From Acarospora socialis (taxonomy: Eukaryota > Ascomycota > Lecanoromycetes > Acarosporales > Acarosporaceae), in contig JAMYGW020000008.1 in the NCBI GenBank assembly GCA_025617375.2, positions 1,054,001 through 1,118,000 of the forward strand: a DNA stretch of 64,000 nt, written 5' to 3'. A program made the translations under genes and the position numbers. The notes below the pieces were generated by a model. That model saw only the letters and a program-made list of their open reading frames with translations. It made no database searches and was not told where the DNA came from. Shown piece by piece: positions 46,333 through 57,880 of this stretch; the first letter of the stretch is position 1; the number at the start of each line of letters is the position of its first letter.

Positions 46333-47597
46333 TCACGTCCCCTCCCCATCCACCCCCGGCACCGGACTCGCACTCTTCCCCACCCCTCCCGACACCGGCG
46401 GACCACCTCCACCACCACCAGCCTTCGGCGGCGGCGGCAACGCACCCGTCCCCTTCGCCGCGGACGTTGAAGAAGGTACGAAATCCTCCTCTTTGCTCCG
46501 CTGCTCGCCTTCCTTGAAATATTCGTCGAACGCCTTGTTCGGACTGACTGCCGCATGGCGCGTCTTCCTACCCGACGATCTGTTGTGGGCCGGCGTTCTG
46601 GTATTGACTGTCGGCGCGGACGTGAAGGCGGACGACGCGGGTACGAGAGGCGGTGGAGGCGGCGACGTCAGGTCCGCGGGGACGAGAAAACTCCCCCCCG
46701 CGTCGTTCGTAGGCACTTGTTGTATTTGCGTTCGTGAGTCCGTCGACATCAACTGCTCACCGACACGTCGGCCACCACCACCCTCCGCCTTCTCCTTCTC
46801 CGTCTCGAACAACGTCTCCCCCGGCCCCTGCATCGGCTCGCCCAACGGCGCCGGCAGCCGATGCAGCGCCCCGAAGCCCAACACGCACCCGAGCGCGCCG
46901 CCCCCGCCCCACCCGCGGCTCGGCGTGATGGTGACCAGGCGCGCGACGTCGTACTCGTGGTTGTAGACGTAGAGGCGGAGCGGGCGGGCCAGGTGGTCTT
47001 CGACGAGCTCGCCGAGGCCGGCCTCGCCGCGCACGATGCCCGAGGGGGTGCCGATGATGTAGTCGCCGTAGGGCAGCAGGCCGGCGGCGGAGGCGGGCGA
47101 GTTGGGGAGCACGTCGAGGATGTGCCAGACGTCTTCGGTGCTGGAGAGCGGCGTCCATTGGAGGGTTAGGCCGAGGGTGAGGGTGGTGGCGGGGACGAGG
47201 ATCGAGAGGGTGCGGGTTTGTTGGCCCTGTGGGAGGGGTTTTAGTGTCTGATTGGGAAGGGAAGGGAACGTGGGAGGAGGGGTATACCTTGGCGCTCCAG
47301 ACGGTGAGGGCTACGGCTGAGCCGGCGCAGTTGCGCACTTCGGTCGCGAAGAGGGTTGGGTCGGGGTCATCCTGGGTTATGGAGAGTTAGAGCTCGTAAG
47401 ATCTGGAGTGTATATGAGGGGAATTGTACGATTTGGCGGCCGTTGATGCCGACGACGAAGTCGAACCACGGCTCGATCGGTATCTCGTCGTTCTTGTTGC
47501 GCAGGACTTGGAATCCAAATGTTCCGTGGCCGTCGGTGTCCCGCGAGGGAGAGTCGGAGTCCAGCCGGGATATGAAGCGGTTGAGGGCGCCGAACAT
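46333..47597 (-). CDS. GRH1: GRASP-family Golgi reassembly stacking protein
   Basis: Peripheral Golgi/ER-exit-site protein with two PDZ-like domains, involved in COPII vesicle tethering and unconventional secretion. Exons 47430-47597, 47288-47371 and 46333-47226 (introns 58 and 61 nt), 381 residues. First domain: HGTFGFQVLRNKNDEIPIEPWFDFV to WSAKGQQTRTLSI. Second: ILDVLPNSPASAAGLLPYGDYIIGTPSG, then YVYNHEYDVARLVTITP. The C-terminal 170 residues are Pro/Gly/Ser-rich and disordered. The N-terminus is MFGALNRF: position 2 is Phe, so the Gly2 myristoylation of animal GRASPs is impossible; fungal Grh1 instead uses an acetylated amphipathic helix. The 3' half of the coding strand is G-rich. Confidence 0.92.
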
Positions 47598-48369
47598 TGC
47601 AGGGAGCGATTGAGGGTGTGGTTGTGAGGTTTGGTTTGTGGAAGCACTATGGTACAGCCAAACTATTACCACTGTCTCCTTAAGGTGCTTCTGCTTCAAA
47701 GACCCGTCTGAGTGTCCACTCAACACGGTGCTCTGTGCCAGTGAACGCGCAATACGGAAGATTTGCGCACCACATGCGCAAAACATGCACAACCTCCTTT
47801 ATGCATAACTTCCTACCTGGTAGTATCCACACACTACGCCCTAAGAAAACTTCCCCTATTGGCTATCTAGTATTGGTATTCACAAGGGGAAGTTGCATTT
47901 GACCCTTCAAAAAGATTATCACCCAAGCTAACCGCTTCTACCTAGGATGACACAAAAAAGATGGGGAAGCAAAAAACCACTACCTGGTAATTTCAGGAAC
48001 TAGCACAACCTTTATGAAGAAACTAGTATTTACCTAGTGTTTGGTCGGCGACATGATTAACCCTATTATATCCTTATGCCTAACATTCCTATATAAAATC
48101 AGAATATGTGATAACAAGTTGATTTCTCAGAAGTTGGATGTTTGTCCAACTGTATCCTCATAAGATGTATCAATCTAAGTTTTGTGATGATTGATATTGT
48201 GGTATTCAGATATGCTGCCGCTTATGGTATGTCTGGACACTAAATACTAGTTTCTTCGAAAACCAGTTCAGAAGGTACGGTTCCATGCCTGATATGTTTC
48301 GATTTTCGCTTCCTCGGCTTTTTCGTATCATCCTAAAAGACATTATTCTATATCCCGTCCAGAATACCT
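47598..48369. other. AT-rich intergenic islet
   Basis: Notably AT-rich compared with neighbours, especially 47990-48260. Contains a perfect inverted repeat at 47848-47857 / 47885-47894 and repeated CTACCTGGTA at about 47812 and 47981. No exon. Confidence 0.45.
47848..47894. repeat. 10-bp inverted repeat, 27-nt spacer
   Basis: AACTTCCCCT and AGGGGAAGTT are exact reverse complements. Could be a regulatory hairpin or the trace of a small inverted-repeat element. No transposase nearby. Confidence 0.4.
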
Positions 48370-50890
48370 TCAAGGCTTTGGACCTACCCGTGATACCGTA
48401 CTTGGGGCCGTCGGTACCCATTCAACCATGGGAGGATCTGGAGAGTCTGGAGAGGTCTCAACCAGCTCTGGTGTGTCGATAACCTCATGAGCCGGGGCCA
48501 TTACATCCACTTTCGAAGGACTCTCTTGCTCGTGAGCAAACTCTATATGATCGGACTCTATCCTGACCGGCACGGTTCCGCCAACGGTCGGCTCTTTCGC
48601 TGTGTAAGGATCGTCGGTGGCATTCTCGTGTTGATCAACTGGAATCCCGTCAGCTTGCCGGACGCGTCAGTCAATGAGCTTGTACAGGTCGGGTTCACCA
48701 ACCTGTCGGTTTGTGTCGGTTGAGGCGATTCAGAATCTTGAGCCCGGTTTCAAGGATACCTAATTTAGCATTTAGCCGCGCCCTTTCGGTTTGTGCATCG
48801 TCGGTTTCTGTAGCAATATCCTGAATCTGCTTGTCTTGGAGGGTCATCACGATGTTTGGCGAAAAGATGTCGGCTAGCCCGTTCAGCAGGCAATGCTCAA
48901 TGCCCAAGACAGCAAAGTTGTCGACGAGCATCTTTAATGCGACCTGTAACCATGTTAGGTTCTTTGATGTTGTAGACATTGAACTCGGTTTGGTGTTTCC
49001 TCAATGGTAGGCAGCAGAACAACACCGTACCTTGTAATATGCCTGCATGCAGCCAATTGCTTCGGAACAAGCATAGCGATCCATATCCTCCTCACTTTGC
49101 GTTGTCAGTGCCGCCATCAGATCGCTGGTCCAGAAGTCTGGGGGACGGCTAATGTAACTACTGCCGACCTCCGCCTCGAGTCCGAAGAAGATGTTCAAAC
49201 GCTTTGCCTGCTCCTTTTTTGTGTGTTCTTGGCGAGCTTTCTGAACGGTATCGGTGAAGTAGTGATTGTACGTGATTGGGTGACCTGCTTGGTGGGGCCG
49301 CATGATCTCCGCAACTTTTCCCTCCAACCTTTCCCTACAGTTTACCATGGCTGGTTCGATGACCTCCCCAAGCAAACCATCCCTTGTGATTTCATCGGTT
49401 ATGTGGCTCAAAATTGAATCCAAGCAAAGGCTGGTGGCACGCAGGACGCTGTCACAATAACGTTCCACAAGATTTTTCCACGGCCTTGACTGTTCGTAGA
49501 ATAAGTCCCCAATGATCAAGGGATTAAATGTTCCCGGCAACTCACGACCTCTGCTTCTTTTCATAAGCTCCTGCACATGACGTATGTAATCTAGCCTCGA
49601 GATCTGTTGGGGAGATCCTGCAGATGGCACCTTGGCTGGTCCTTCGACGATCGCTTGGGCATGTCCCTCGCGACGCATGCGGTCTGCGAACTCCAATAGG
49701 AGGTTCTGGATTGTGGCGCGGAGGCGCTTGCTGTATCCTGAATCTGTCATCGCATCGCCGAAGAAGTCATGTACATAGAGTCCATCAACGGCAGCCTTGA
49801 CTAAGGAACTGAAATCTTGACTGATGTGCATGAGGTAAAGTCGCTGCTCTGACACCGTTGTCCGTGCATCGCCCAGTTTCGCCAGTCGGTTTCGACATTC
49901 GTCAATGCCAGCATCCAGGTCACGGATCAACTTCGGGAGCTCGGAAATGATTTGGTCTCGGAGAACAGCACTGAGACGAGGCTTCAAAGTACCGATTCCG
50001 AGAGAGCTCATCGGTAAGGATGTCCAGATCCCGTGGGAAAAGAAGCCCTTTTCTGCTTCGTCACGTTCCTCCATGGAACAGTCTCTGTTGGTATAGTCTC
50101 GATTTTTAAGAACGTGCCAACCGAGTCGAAAAGAGACGTCCTCATTCCTCGCAAGGTTGAGGAAGGCCTTCTCGCTTTCAGATCCGACGTGCAGCGTATC
50201 TGGTTTCGTGACAATGCCAAGCGTTCGAAGGCCTTTAGGGTCAACGTCTCGTGCGAGCTGGGTGACTATCTGATTGGCATAGTCATTCTTGGCTGACACT
50301 ACCGCAAGTATGATGCTCCGTGTATTGGCCATATATGAACGAACAAGGGAGGACACGAGCTGAACGTCTCTCCCGGACTGTTGCTTGTTCTCGGAGTGGA
50401 TCAAGCCAGGTAGGTCGACCAGGGTCAGATGAGGCTGTTGGGGTCCAGATATCTCCACTCTAAGGACATCATCGCTGAAAGCCTTTGTATCTACAGTTAG
50501 ACCCATGGCTTCTTTTGCTTTCTCGATCAGGGATGGGATTTCGTCAATTGACGCTATCGATGCCTTGAACTCGTATAGCTTCGCCTTCTCGGTGTCAGTT
50601 CTCTCTGCGCCTGGTGTGATGGCCACAGTCGCATTTTCTTCTAAGTCTCTGCGAAGGATAAGCTCCGTAGCAAAGCGGGTACAAAGATTATCCTTTGTGG
50701 GAAACGAAACACCCGAGACCGCTTCGAGTACAGAGCTTTTGCCAGCAGACTGATCGCCACAGACAATCAGCTGTGGCAATGAGACGTAGCGGCTAATGCC
50801 TTGGGACCGGAGAAGATCAATGACGTCCAGAAGCTCGCCATGGTCTTTTGACTGCAATAGTATGGAGTGGGCTTCATCGCCGTTGCCCAT
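48370..50890 (-). CDS. Dynamin-like (Mx-type) large GTPase
   Basis: Fungal dynamin-superfamily GTPase of the lineage-variable Mx-like group. Exons 49031-50890, 48703-48943 and 48370-48653 (introns 87 and 49 nt), 794 residues. GTPase motifs: G1 GDQSAGKSSVLEAVSG, G2 around LCTRFATE, G3 LVDLPGLIHSE and G4 TKPD. The stalk/middle region includes YIRHVQELMKRSRGRELPG. The GTPase effector domain begins near CMQAYYKVALKMLVDNFAV and continues in exon 2. A third exon (GTTGGT donor, CAAG acceptor, in phase) adds an acidic, disordered tail of about 95 residues (VDQHENATDD ... SPDSPDPPMVEW). It lacks PH and proline-rich domains. If exon 3 is not used the protein stops near 48695 (702 residues). Role unknown; relatives remodel membranes. 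Confidence 0.85.
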
Positions 50891-52038
50891 TTCGATGCTT
50901 TTTAATCACAATCTACTCTAGCTGCTGGAGAAACTTCTGCTGATGACTTCGACGGAATGTGTACAAGCCGCAGGTGGTCGGAAAGTGTCTGAAGAAATAG
51001 CTTGACATGGCAGGTATTTCTCGATTAGAAAACAGTCCTGTAAAAACTAGCAATCGGGCAAAGCTGCAGGAATCCCTTGTAACAGAGGATACCCACAGCG
51101 ATGGGTCCTGTTCTTTGATCCTTGATGTTCACATCAGGGCGTAGGGGGCTGCATCTGGCCGCAAGCCTTGCAGTATCAATGCGAGTTCTTTCCATGAAAA
51201 AGTGGTGTGTAAACCCTGCCCCTTTCCCTCGTAGCAGAAATGCGATATCGATGCAGCATATTGCGCTGTCGAGTTCAATGGAGCCTTGTCTTATTGCTGT
51301 AGTTGGAAATGATAGAACGAAACTAAAGCACGAGTGGATCAGTTCCAATCCATTTCAGTTGACAGCACATCAAGATGCCCACGGCCGCTCTTGGACAGCC
51401 GATTACAAGTTGAAGGAGGGGTGTAGTCGGCTTTAATTGGGAGGTGAGGCTGGGGTTATGAATGAATCATATTATTCCACATGTTGTCATATTAACGTAG
51501 TTCAATAAATATCCCGGCACACAACTTCACTGCGAACCCTTTCTGTTCCACCATCTGCGTCCCAGTGGCAAGGTTGTACTTTTGCTCCAATCATTTGCAC
51601 TAAACGTCTTCCAACGGTCTGCCCTTGATCCGATGCGGTCTTTTGTCCATTACCTTAGTTGTGCACTTCACAGGTGGTCATACCTGGTACCCTTAGCTTC
51701 TTTCCGAGACGTTACCAGGTAAGGTACATTGTGTGATAAACCCTACCCTACCGTAACCTCAGCATTCATGCGCGAGAATGACACATGGTTCGCTTTATAC
51801 CACCGTCCGCATCTAGATCTCTACTCGTAGGTCTAAAACTAAGATTACGAGAGGTCAAAAGGTGTCGAGAAAAGTAACAAGTCTTGGTGGCTGACTCGCT
51901 TTCTGATTGTGGAACATTATGTACTTCGTACACATGTTTGAAACATCACCCATCTGAATACATAACATCCAACCAAAGCCGCCGAAGCTACCGCAAGCTC
52001 AAGAGGACAAAACAAGAAGTCCTTTGGTAAGGTAGGTG
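50891..52038. other. Gene-poor stretch, 1.15 kb
   Basis: No recognisable exon; frames at 51025-51348 and 51122-51436 overlap antisense and look random. ACCAGGTAAGGTAC near 51712 resembles the TACCTTACCT motifs elsewhere. Confidence 0.4.
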
Positions 52039-52609
52039 TCAAATCTGTATGACATGACGGTTAACGTAACTTTCGATATCAGCGAACGGATTGGAATCTC
52101 GTCTCGGGGAATCCGGAAGAGCCCTCGGAGGAGCATGACAGACACACTGAAGCTGGCACTGCATCCAGGCTCGATAATGCGTCCCGTAATGGCCGGCGCA
52201 ATCGGCCACATACGTTGTTTCCCCAAGTGTTCTACAGGAACATTGAGCTCCTCGATCGGACAGGCAGAAGGCGTTCATGGTCGTTATGGCTGGCGACTGC
52301 TGGAGTTCCTGCCACATGTCCCTGCCTCCGCCAACATAGTAATTGGGTCTTCCATCATCCGCGTACCGTGGCGGCATCGGGAGGTTACACACGGGATACC
52401 ACTAATAGTTGGTCAGCGAGGGCGGAAGAAAATATATCGACTATGAAAGGCGGCTGTACCCTGGGTGCCGAGTTTGCTGTTGAGCCCGATGTAGTCGTCG
52501 TTCCTTTGGGGGTGGGAGAACTGGCACAGAGAGGAGAGACGAGGACAACTATTGCCAGGGACCAGAGCAGAAGTGCATTGCTCCAGGAGCTGTTGTGCTG
52601 TTGAGGCAT
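52039..52609 (-). CDS. Small secreted cysteine-rich protein (candidate)
   Basis: Exons 52460-52609 and 52039-52401 (intron 58 nt with GTACAG donor and a CTGAC branch site), 170 residues. The start MPQQHNSSWS is followed by a strong hydrophobic core (ALLLWSLAIVVLVSPLCA), a signal peptide with likely cleavage near CASS, then a Ser/Thr/Gly-rich linker. The mature part has eight cysteines (PVCNLPMPP, NAFCLSDRGAQCSCR, ADCAGHYG, MQCQLQCVC), an even number fitting disulfides. No enzyme motif. Size, signal and Cys content fit the loose class of secreted effector-like or cell-surface proteins, but function is unknown. It sits alone in a gene-poor stretch. Confidence 0.62.
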
Positions 52610-53891
52610 GGCGATGAACGTTTGAGCGGAGATGGATCTCGAGACCGACGCCAATGGCACTGAGAGCACACTGGGCGATCAAGTTGATATAAATATCAGA
52701 ACAACACGGGCCAGACTTGCATCCATTTGCCGGCAACATGGTCGCTTCTTAGCATCGCCTCAAACGTCCCGTTTCACCATGATATAGATAGTCTTCCTCA
52801 ACGATTGCCGGCGCAATCACAGTCAACAGAATGCCTGAATTGGATGCTTGTGGGCTGTCAAAGACAGATCTGGTAACTGAGAATGATTGCGTTCCTCGAA
52901 CTCGTACCGGTACCATTGCGCAGCCCTCGAGGTTGAAGCAAGTTCAAAAACTCAGAGTTAGGAGCAGACGTCAAAAGCGCAAATCAGGATTCTACGCGAC
53001 GGGGGCCGAAGGATAACATCGCCTCTACTGCGCGAGTACGAAGTGGGGTAGAGGGGCGCAGTAGCAGAACCTAATGATCTCCTTCACAAAACCTTCCTTG
53101 TAGAGCAGAAATGAGAACACCTATGAGAGACATAATGGCGATGAAAATCAGTTGGGAAGACGTCAATATCTCGTCAAAGTGAAGGTGTAAGCCGAGTCAC
53201 TCCGGGATCATAGCTAGCACTGTCGCCTCAGCCCGCGCCTGCATCATGCCTAAACCTGTGCCTAAACTCGGATCTTTAACATGAGTTCACATGCACAAGG
53301 CGCAGAGTAGAGGTGCAAATAAAGAGGAGGAGATCGATGGGGGAGAAGGTGGAAGAGGAAAGGATATTGGGGAGACATATGAAAGGAGTCCTAATCTGGG
53401 GGTTATCCAAGATATTCGCCGTGATTTAACGGCGATTGAGACCTTGTCGAATTTCCGGAGTGTCTTCGTTGATTCGCCGTCTCCGGTACGCTATGAAGAG
53501 ATTACTAGGTACTCTAGTACTGCTGCGATCCAAGGCGCAAGATTATCTCCAGTTTACCTCGTAGCAGTTTATCGAATCTTGCATTGCTCCCGAAATATCA
53601 AAGCTCCATATTGATTACAAGCCCAATCACGCTCCTTTTGCTGTGGAACCACTCCCCCGTGGTGTTCTCGCCTGATTAGGCACTAGTTTCAGTTTCTGCT
53701 TATTCGTCTCCTTTGCTTCGATCTGGATCTGGATTACGAATCAAACTCTCTGCGCTGGAGTTGGACGTTAGGGCTGTCAAGGCCGGCATGTTGAGCATTT
53801 CATGACAATGTCAGATATCGAGCCCTATAGAAGCATGCCGCATTGCCCTGCTCATTGACAATAACACACCTCATCTGCACTCTCTGGCATC
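52610..53891. other. Gene-poor stretch, 1.3 kb
   Basis: Divergent flank between the secreted protein and the ferric reductase. No convincing exon; the frame 53291-53614 is charged but unrecognised. Confidence 0.4.
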
Positions 53892-55778
53892 ATGACAACC
53901 TATATCCCTCCGGATTTCGGCCCTCCCTTCGATATTGGTCTCGAAGTGGATCCTCTCAATGTGAACACATGCTATTACTTTGTCGCTGCAATGGCAGGCC
54001 TTGTCGTTTTATTCACGATGGGGCATTGGTCGAGGTACTATATTGGTGGATATCGGTCGAAGTCCGGGTCCCCAGCGGCGAGAGTACCTGTTGCTGGTCT
54101 AAGGTATTTGTAGCGCTTCCCGTAATATTGAAGGCTTGCTAATGCCCAGTCAGACTCATCCAGCGGCTCACAGTTCGGAAGATTCCTGGCTTTCCGTCTG
54201 CAGGTCACGGCACGATCGTGGTGGTGTATGTTGCCGTTAATATCACACTCCTGTTCGCAAACCTGAGTTGGGATATGCTCAGCAACTTCGGGAGACGTCT
54301 GGGATGGTAAGTGCTTATTGGTGTATCTTCAGTATTTACTGGGCAATTGCTGATATGTATAAAACGGTAACGTAGGGTGGCTACGTTGAACATTGCACTC
54401 CTAATTTTCCTGGCGTTGAAAAACACCCCCGTGGGACTCCTTACCGGATACAGCTTCGAACGCCTCAACTTCTTCCACCAGGTTGCCGGCTACACCGCCA
54501 TTCTTGAGTCTTTCCTACATACCATGTACGGACGTCATCACCGGCCCTGAGCACTTAATCCCACTGACATAAGCAATCAGTATATTCATAGTCGCCCGGG
54601 CAAAGCAGAACCAGCTCTTCAACCTCAACGATCCCCTCCAAATCCCCGGCATCTGGGCCATGTCCGTGATGTTACTCCTACTTTGGACATCTCTGTTCTT
54701 CCGTAAACGCTGGTACGAGGCATTCTACATCATCCACGTCGTCATGGCGGCCGTCGTCGTCGTCGGCGTGGGCAAACATCGCCCGGATCTATCGACCCGC
54801 AGTCTGATCATCATTCTCTTCACCGCCGCCTTGTGGGTCCCCGACAAAGTCCTCCGAGTCGGCAAAATGGCCTTCTACAGCTGGGGCAACGAAGCCACCG
54901 TGACACCGTTGCCAGATGGGGGTGTCCGTGTTGTGCTGGCTCGCCCGTTGGTCAGAGCGCGGCCAGGCACGCACGCACTGCTTTGGATTCCCAAGATCAG
55001 TCCCTTCCAGACCCATCCGTTCACCATCGTATCCACCAACCCACTCGAGTTCTTCCTCGTAGCCCAGGACGGCTTCACGAAAGATCTACATGCTTATGCC
55101 GCCAACGAACCTGGTGCTAGTTTCAAGGCAAGCGTCGATGGCCCCTACGGCACCTTGCCGGACTTCAGCAGATGCGAAAAACTGGTCCTCATTGCCGGGG
55201 GCAGCGGTGCAACGTTTACCTTTGCCGTTGCCGTGGATCTGGTCCAGAGGCTGGACGCCAACTTGAAGACGACGATCGAGTTCATTTGGGTTGTTAGAGA
55301 GCAGTGTAAATCTCCTCTACTCCCACTCCAACGACCCACAGACTGACAAAACCCAACAGCGCAGCTATGCTGGTTCCCGAAGGAGCTCGCCACCCTCCAG
55401 TCCTCACCGCTCGTCCACCTCGTCATCCACGTCACCCGATCTGCCGACGGTGAGTCAAAACGCCCGCCATCGGTTCTTCCCCAAAACAAGAGCCAATCAT
55501 CGACCCCACTGCCTCCTATGCTACACGACGCCCCAGACGAGAAGCCGAACCACATCGCCGTCATACCATCGGCTCGGCCCCTCGACGTGCAATTCGGTCG
55601 TCCAAGCATCGCAGGCATAGTTAAAGAGATTGTCACTAGCGCGGGCCAGCACGACAGGGTCTGCGTCGTGGCTTGCGGCCCAAGTTCCTTGATGCACGCA
55701 GCGAGACAGGCGGCGGCGGCGTGTATCAGTACGTCGGGACCGAGTGTCGACTTGCATACTGAGCAGTTTGGTTGGTGA
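53892..55778 (+). CDS. Ferric reductase-like transmembrane flavocytochrome
   Basis: FRE/NOX-superfamily metalloreductase: NADPH electrons pass via FAD and haem across the membrane to reduce Fe(III) or Cu(II). Exons 53892-54103, 54154-54306, 54376-54525, 54581-55305 and 55360-55778 (introns 50, 69, 55 and 54 nt), 552 residues. Six or so hydrophobic spans, with haem-ligand candidates in NFFHQVAGYTA, SFLHTII and FYIIHVVMAA. FAD site HPFTIVS; NADPH site LVLIAGGSGATFTFAV; C-terminal VACGPSSLMHAAR. A possible extra donor in the last exon (GTGAGT near 55451) is not needed because the frame stays open. No permease or multicopper oxidase neighbour, so it is not in an iron-uptake cluster here. Confidence 0.88.
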
Positions 55779-56821
55779 AGTTTCTACTCTGATGGTCGGA
55801 CTCAGAAGAGCGGATTTTTCTGTTAGGGTTGGGAGGACGGATTTCTAGCTTGGAGAGATTTGTGGGAGATTCGGGACTTAGTCTGGGATGTGCAGGACAT
55901 GAATACATTCTATTCTTGGCGGCATTTGAAGGTGTTCTGTTTGCGCGTTGAGTTTATAGAGATCTAGAAGTGCTCTTTGAAGGTGTTGGATGTACTCAAT
56001 AAAGTGTGTGCATAGAGGGTTGTATTATATCCTATATTCTCAATGAAGCACCACGGCTCGGATATCTCTACAGCTCCTGGCTTGACTCTCATCTTAATTA
56101 GCTACCACAGTACGCCGCCCGTTCCTTCGGTCGATCCCCTATCCGAGGCAGCCATACCGGGCGCCCCTGTACGTGCTCACTGACTCGTTACAACATATCC
56201 AATGTCGTATGCGTATCTATCTCCTCAATACAAGTCCCATGAGATTCAATGCGGTCCAAAGTCTATACTCTACGGTAAAAGTGCTGGGTAGAGTCACATA
56301 CTTGGAAGGTAGCATGACCTGTTGTTCAGCAGGCAGAACGTTGCTCTGATTGTAGATTCTATTGTTTTCTCGTCACCGATGTACTGTTTCTGCCGCTTCA
56401 TCCAATCATATCGTATCATATCCGAATCCAGAACCGGTGAGAGCGCACGTAATCGCTCGTACGTCCCTGTAACCTCCCCCTCCGATTCGTGGAGAGAACG
56501 CCGCGTGCATTCGTGTGCTCTGAACCCGATCGCCGTCCGCCACCTGTATGTGAGGCACTGGCAGCATGTACCGAGCCAGCGCAGCGCCCCAGTGTAGTGG
56601 CAAGCGCTTATCCAAACGATGTCTTGCCGTATCCTCATCCGCAAAAAGAAACGCCATGTTAAGTTCCAGTTATCGTTGCACATCCATATATCGGCTCCTG
56701 AGGTTATACATGACCCAACCAACTCCGCCATACCCCGATCCAAGTTGCCGCGTACGAGACCATCTACATCTTTCGTCACGACCGATATATCTGCCGTCCA
56801 TCCCTGCCCCTCACGGCCGCC
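55779..56821. other. Convergent intergenic region, 1.0 kb
   Basis: 3' flanks of the reductase and the metallo-beta-lactamase-like gene. Open frames on both strands at 56294-56891 mirror each other and look like chance. Confidence 0.4.
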
Positions 56822-57880
56822 TCAACTCGCTTTCAACACCACGTCCTGCCCGACATCCAGCATCCTAACCTCCGTCTTGACATTCGTGTAGGCACTCTTC
56901 ACCATCGACCGCACCTCGTCGACGCTGTATTTCCTTGTCTTGGCACTGCTGACACCGATGCCCGAATTCTCTTTCTCCTCGTCGTGCGCGCTGATCCACG
57001 CTCGGGCCAGCAGGTTCTGCGCGATCTCGAGCCCGCCGGGGAGTCCGGCGCTGATGTTGCCGCCCAGCCACCAGGGGTTCTGCACGCGGTCGAAGGAGTG
57101 CAGGAGTGCGGTCAGAGGCAGCGCCGCTTCGCGGACGAGGTGGGAGATGGCGTAGGGTTTGATGTGGGCGTAAGTGACGCCGTGTGGCGAGTAGATCAAG
57201 CTCAGCGCCCGTGGTCGGTCGAGGATTGGGACCGGTGTTGTGGAGGTCGATATGCCAGAGGAGCTTGGCGATTCCGGCGGGGTTGGGGGAGGGTTTACCG
57301 TTGAGAGAAAGGTGAGGGTCTCAGGTAAGGAAGGCGGGCGGTAGGTGATGCCGATGGCGTTGTGTAAGCCTGTCACATCGCGCTTCGCTGGGATGTATGC
57401 GATGGTGACTTCGCCTGGGGTACCGGTAGAAGCAAAGGCAGGAATGACGAAACGGGTGATTGTGTCAGACGCCGAGTCGGAGAAAGTGGTCAAGGCCCGG
57501 ATTCGATCCCGATCGAAGTATTTCCATCCTCTGATCTTCTTGGCTGCTGCCGGCTCGGCCAGAATGATGGTGCCCTCAAGACCAGGTGGGAGCTGACGCA
57601 GAGTCGCCTCGTGGCAATGATCCGGTTTGTCTTGGCTGATCAGGACAATGTCAGGTTTGGGAAGTTCGCACAGATGTTGGACGGAGGATGGAGTGGTACG
57701 ATTCGTGAGCGAGAACTTTGGATGCCAGATCTGACATGGTCCAGTGAGCCAGGGATCTGTGAGGATTGAGAAGTTGGCTGAGGACAGAGTTGACCCTGGC
57801 GACGAGGCAACCGTGGCGGAAGCGGTGAAGGTGAGTAAGAAGGTACTATCGCCATTGATTTGCTTCACCGTCACGGACAT
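56822..57880 (-). CDS. Metallo-beta-lactamase-fold protein (UlaG-like), fungal
   Basis: Single exon, 352 residues, cytosolic. The fold signature is visible: an N-terminal beta strand, FSILTDPWLTGPCQIWHPKF (the DPW strand typical of UlaG-like members), LPKPDIVLISQDKPDHCHEATL at the metal-motif position, and later VTYAHIKPYAISHLV. The usual HxHxDH is changed to QxKxDH with an extra His (DKPDHCHE), so two metal-binding histidines are absent while Asp-His remain. This could mean altered metal binding or loss of activity. A Pro/Ser/Thr insert (STVNPPPTPPESP) interrupts the middle. The C-terminal helices include WWLGGNISAGLPGGLEIA. Substrate unknown. Confidence 0.8.
   Translation of the reverse strand: MSVTVKQINGDSTFLLTFTASATVASSPGSTLSSANFSILTDPWLTGPCQIWHPKFSLTNRTTPSSVQHLCELPKPDIVLISQDKPDHCHEATLRQLPPGLEGTIILAEPAAAKKIRGWKYFDRDRIRALTTFSDSASDTITRFVIPAFASTGTPGEVTIAYIPAKRDVTGLHNAIGITYRPPSLPETLTFLSTVNPPPTPPESPSSSGISTSTTPVPILDRPRALSLIYSPHGVTYAHIKPYAISHLVREAALPLTALLHSFDRVQNPWWLGGNISAGLPGGLEIAQNLLARAWISAHDEEKENSGIGVSSAKTRKYSVDEVRSMVKSAYTNVKTEVRMLDVGQDVVLKAS

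Noticed and set aside
55451-55560. Extra intron in the last ferric-reductase exon (GTGAGT donor)
   Set aside because: The frame stays open through to the C-terminal NADPH-domain motifs, so no splice is needed.
52039-55778. Iron-uptake or toxin-like cluster around the reductase and secreted protein
   Set aside because: No permease, oxidase, synthase or regulator is present; the genes are separated by more than 1 kb and look unrelated.
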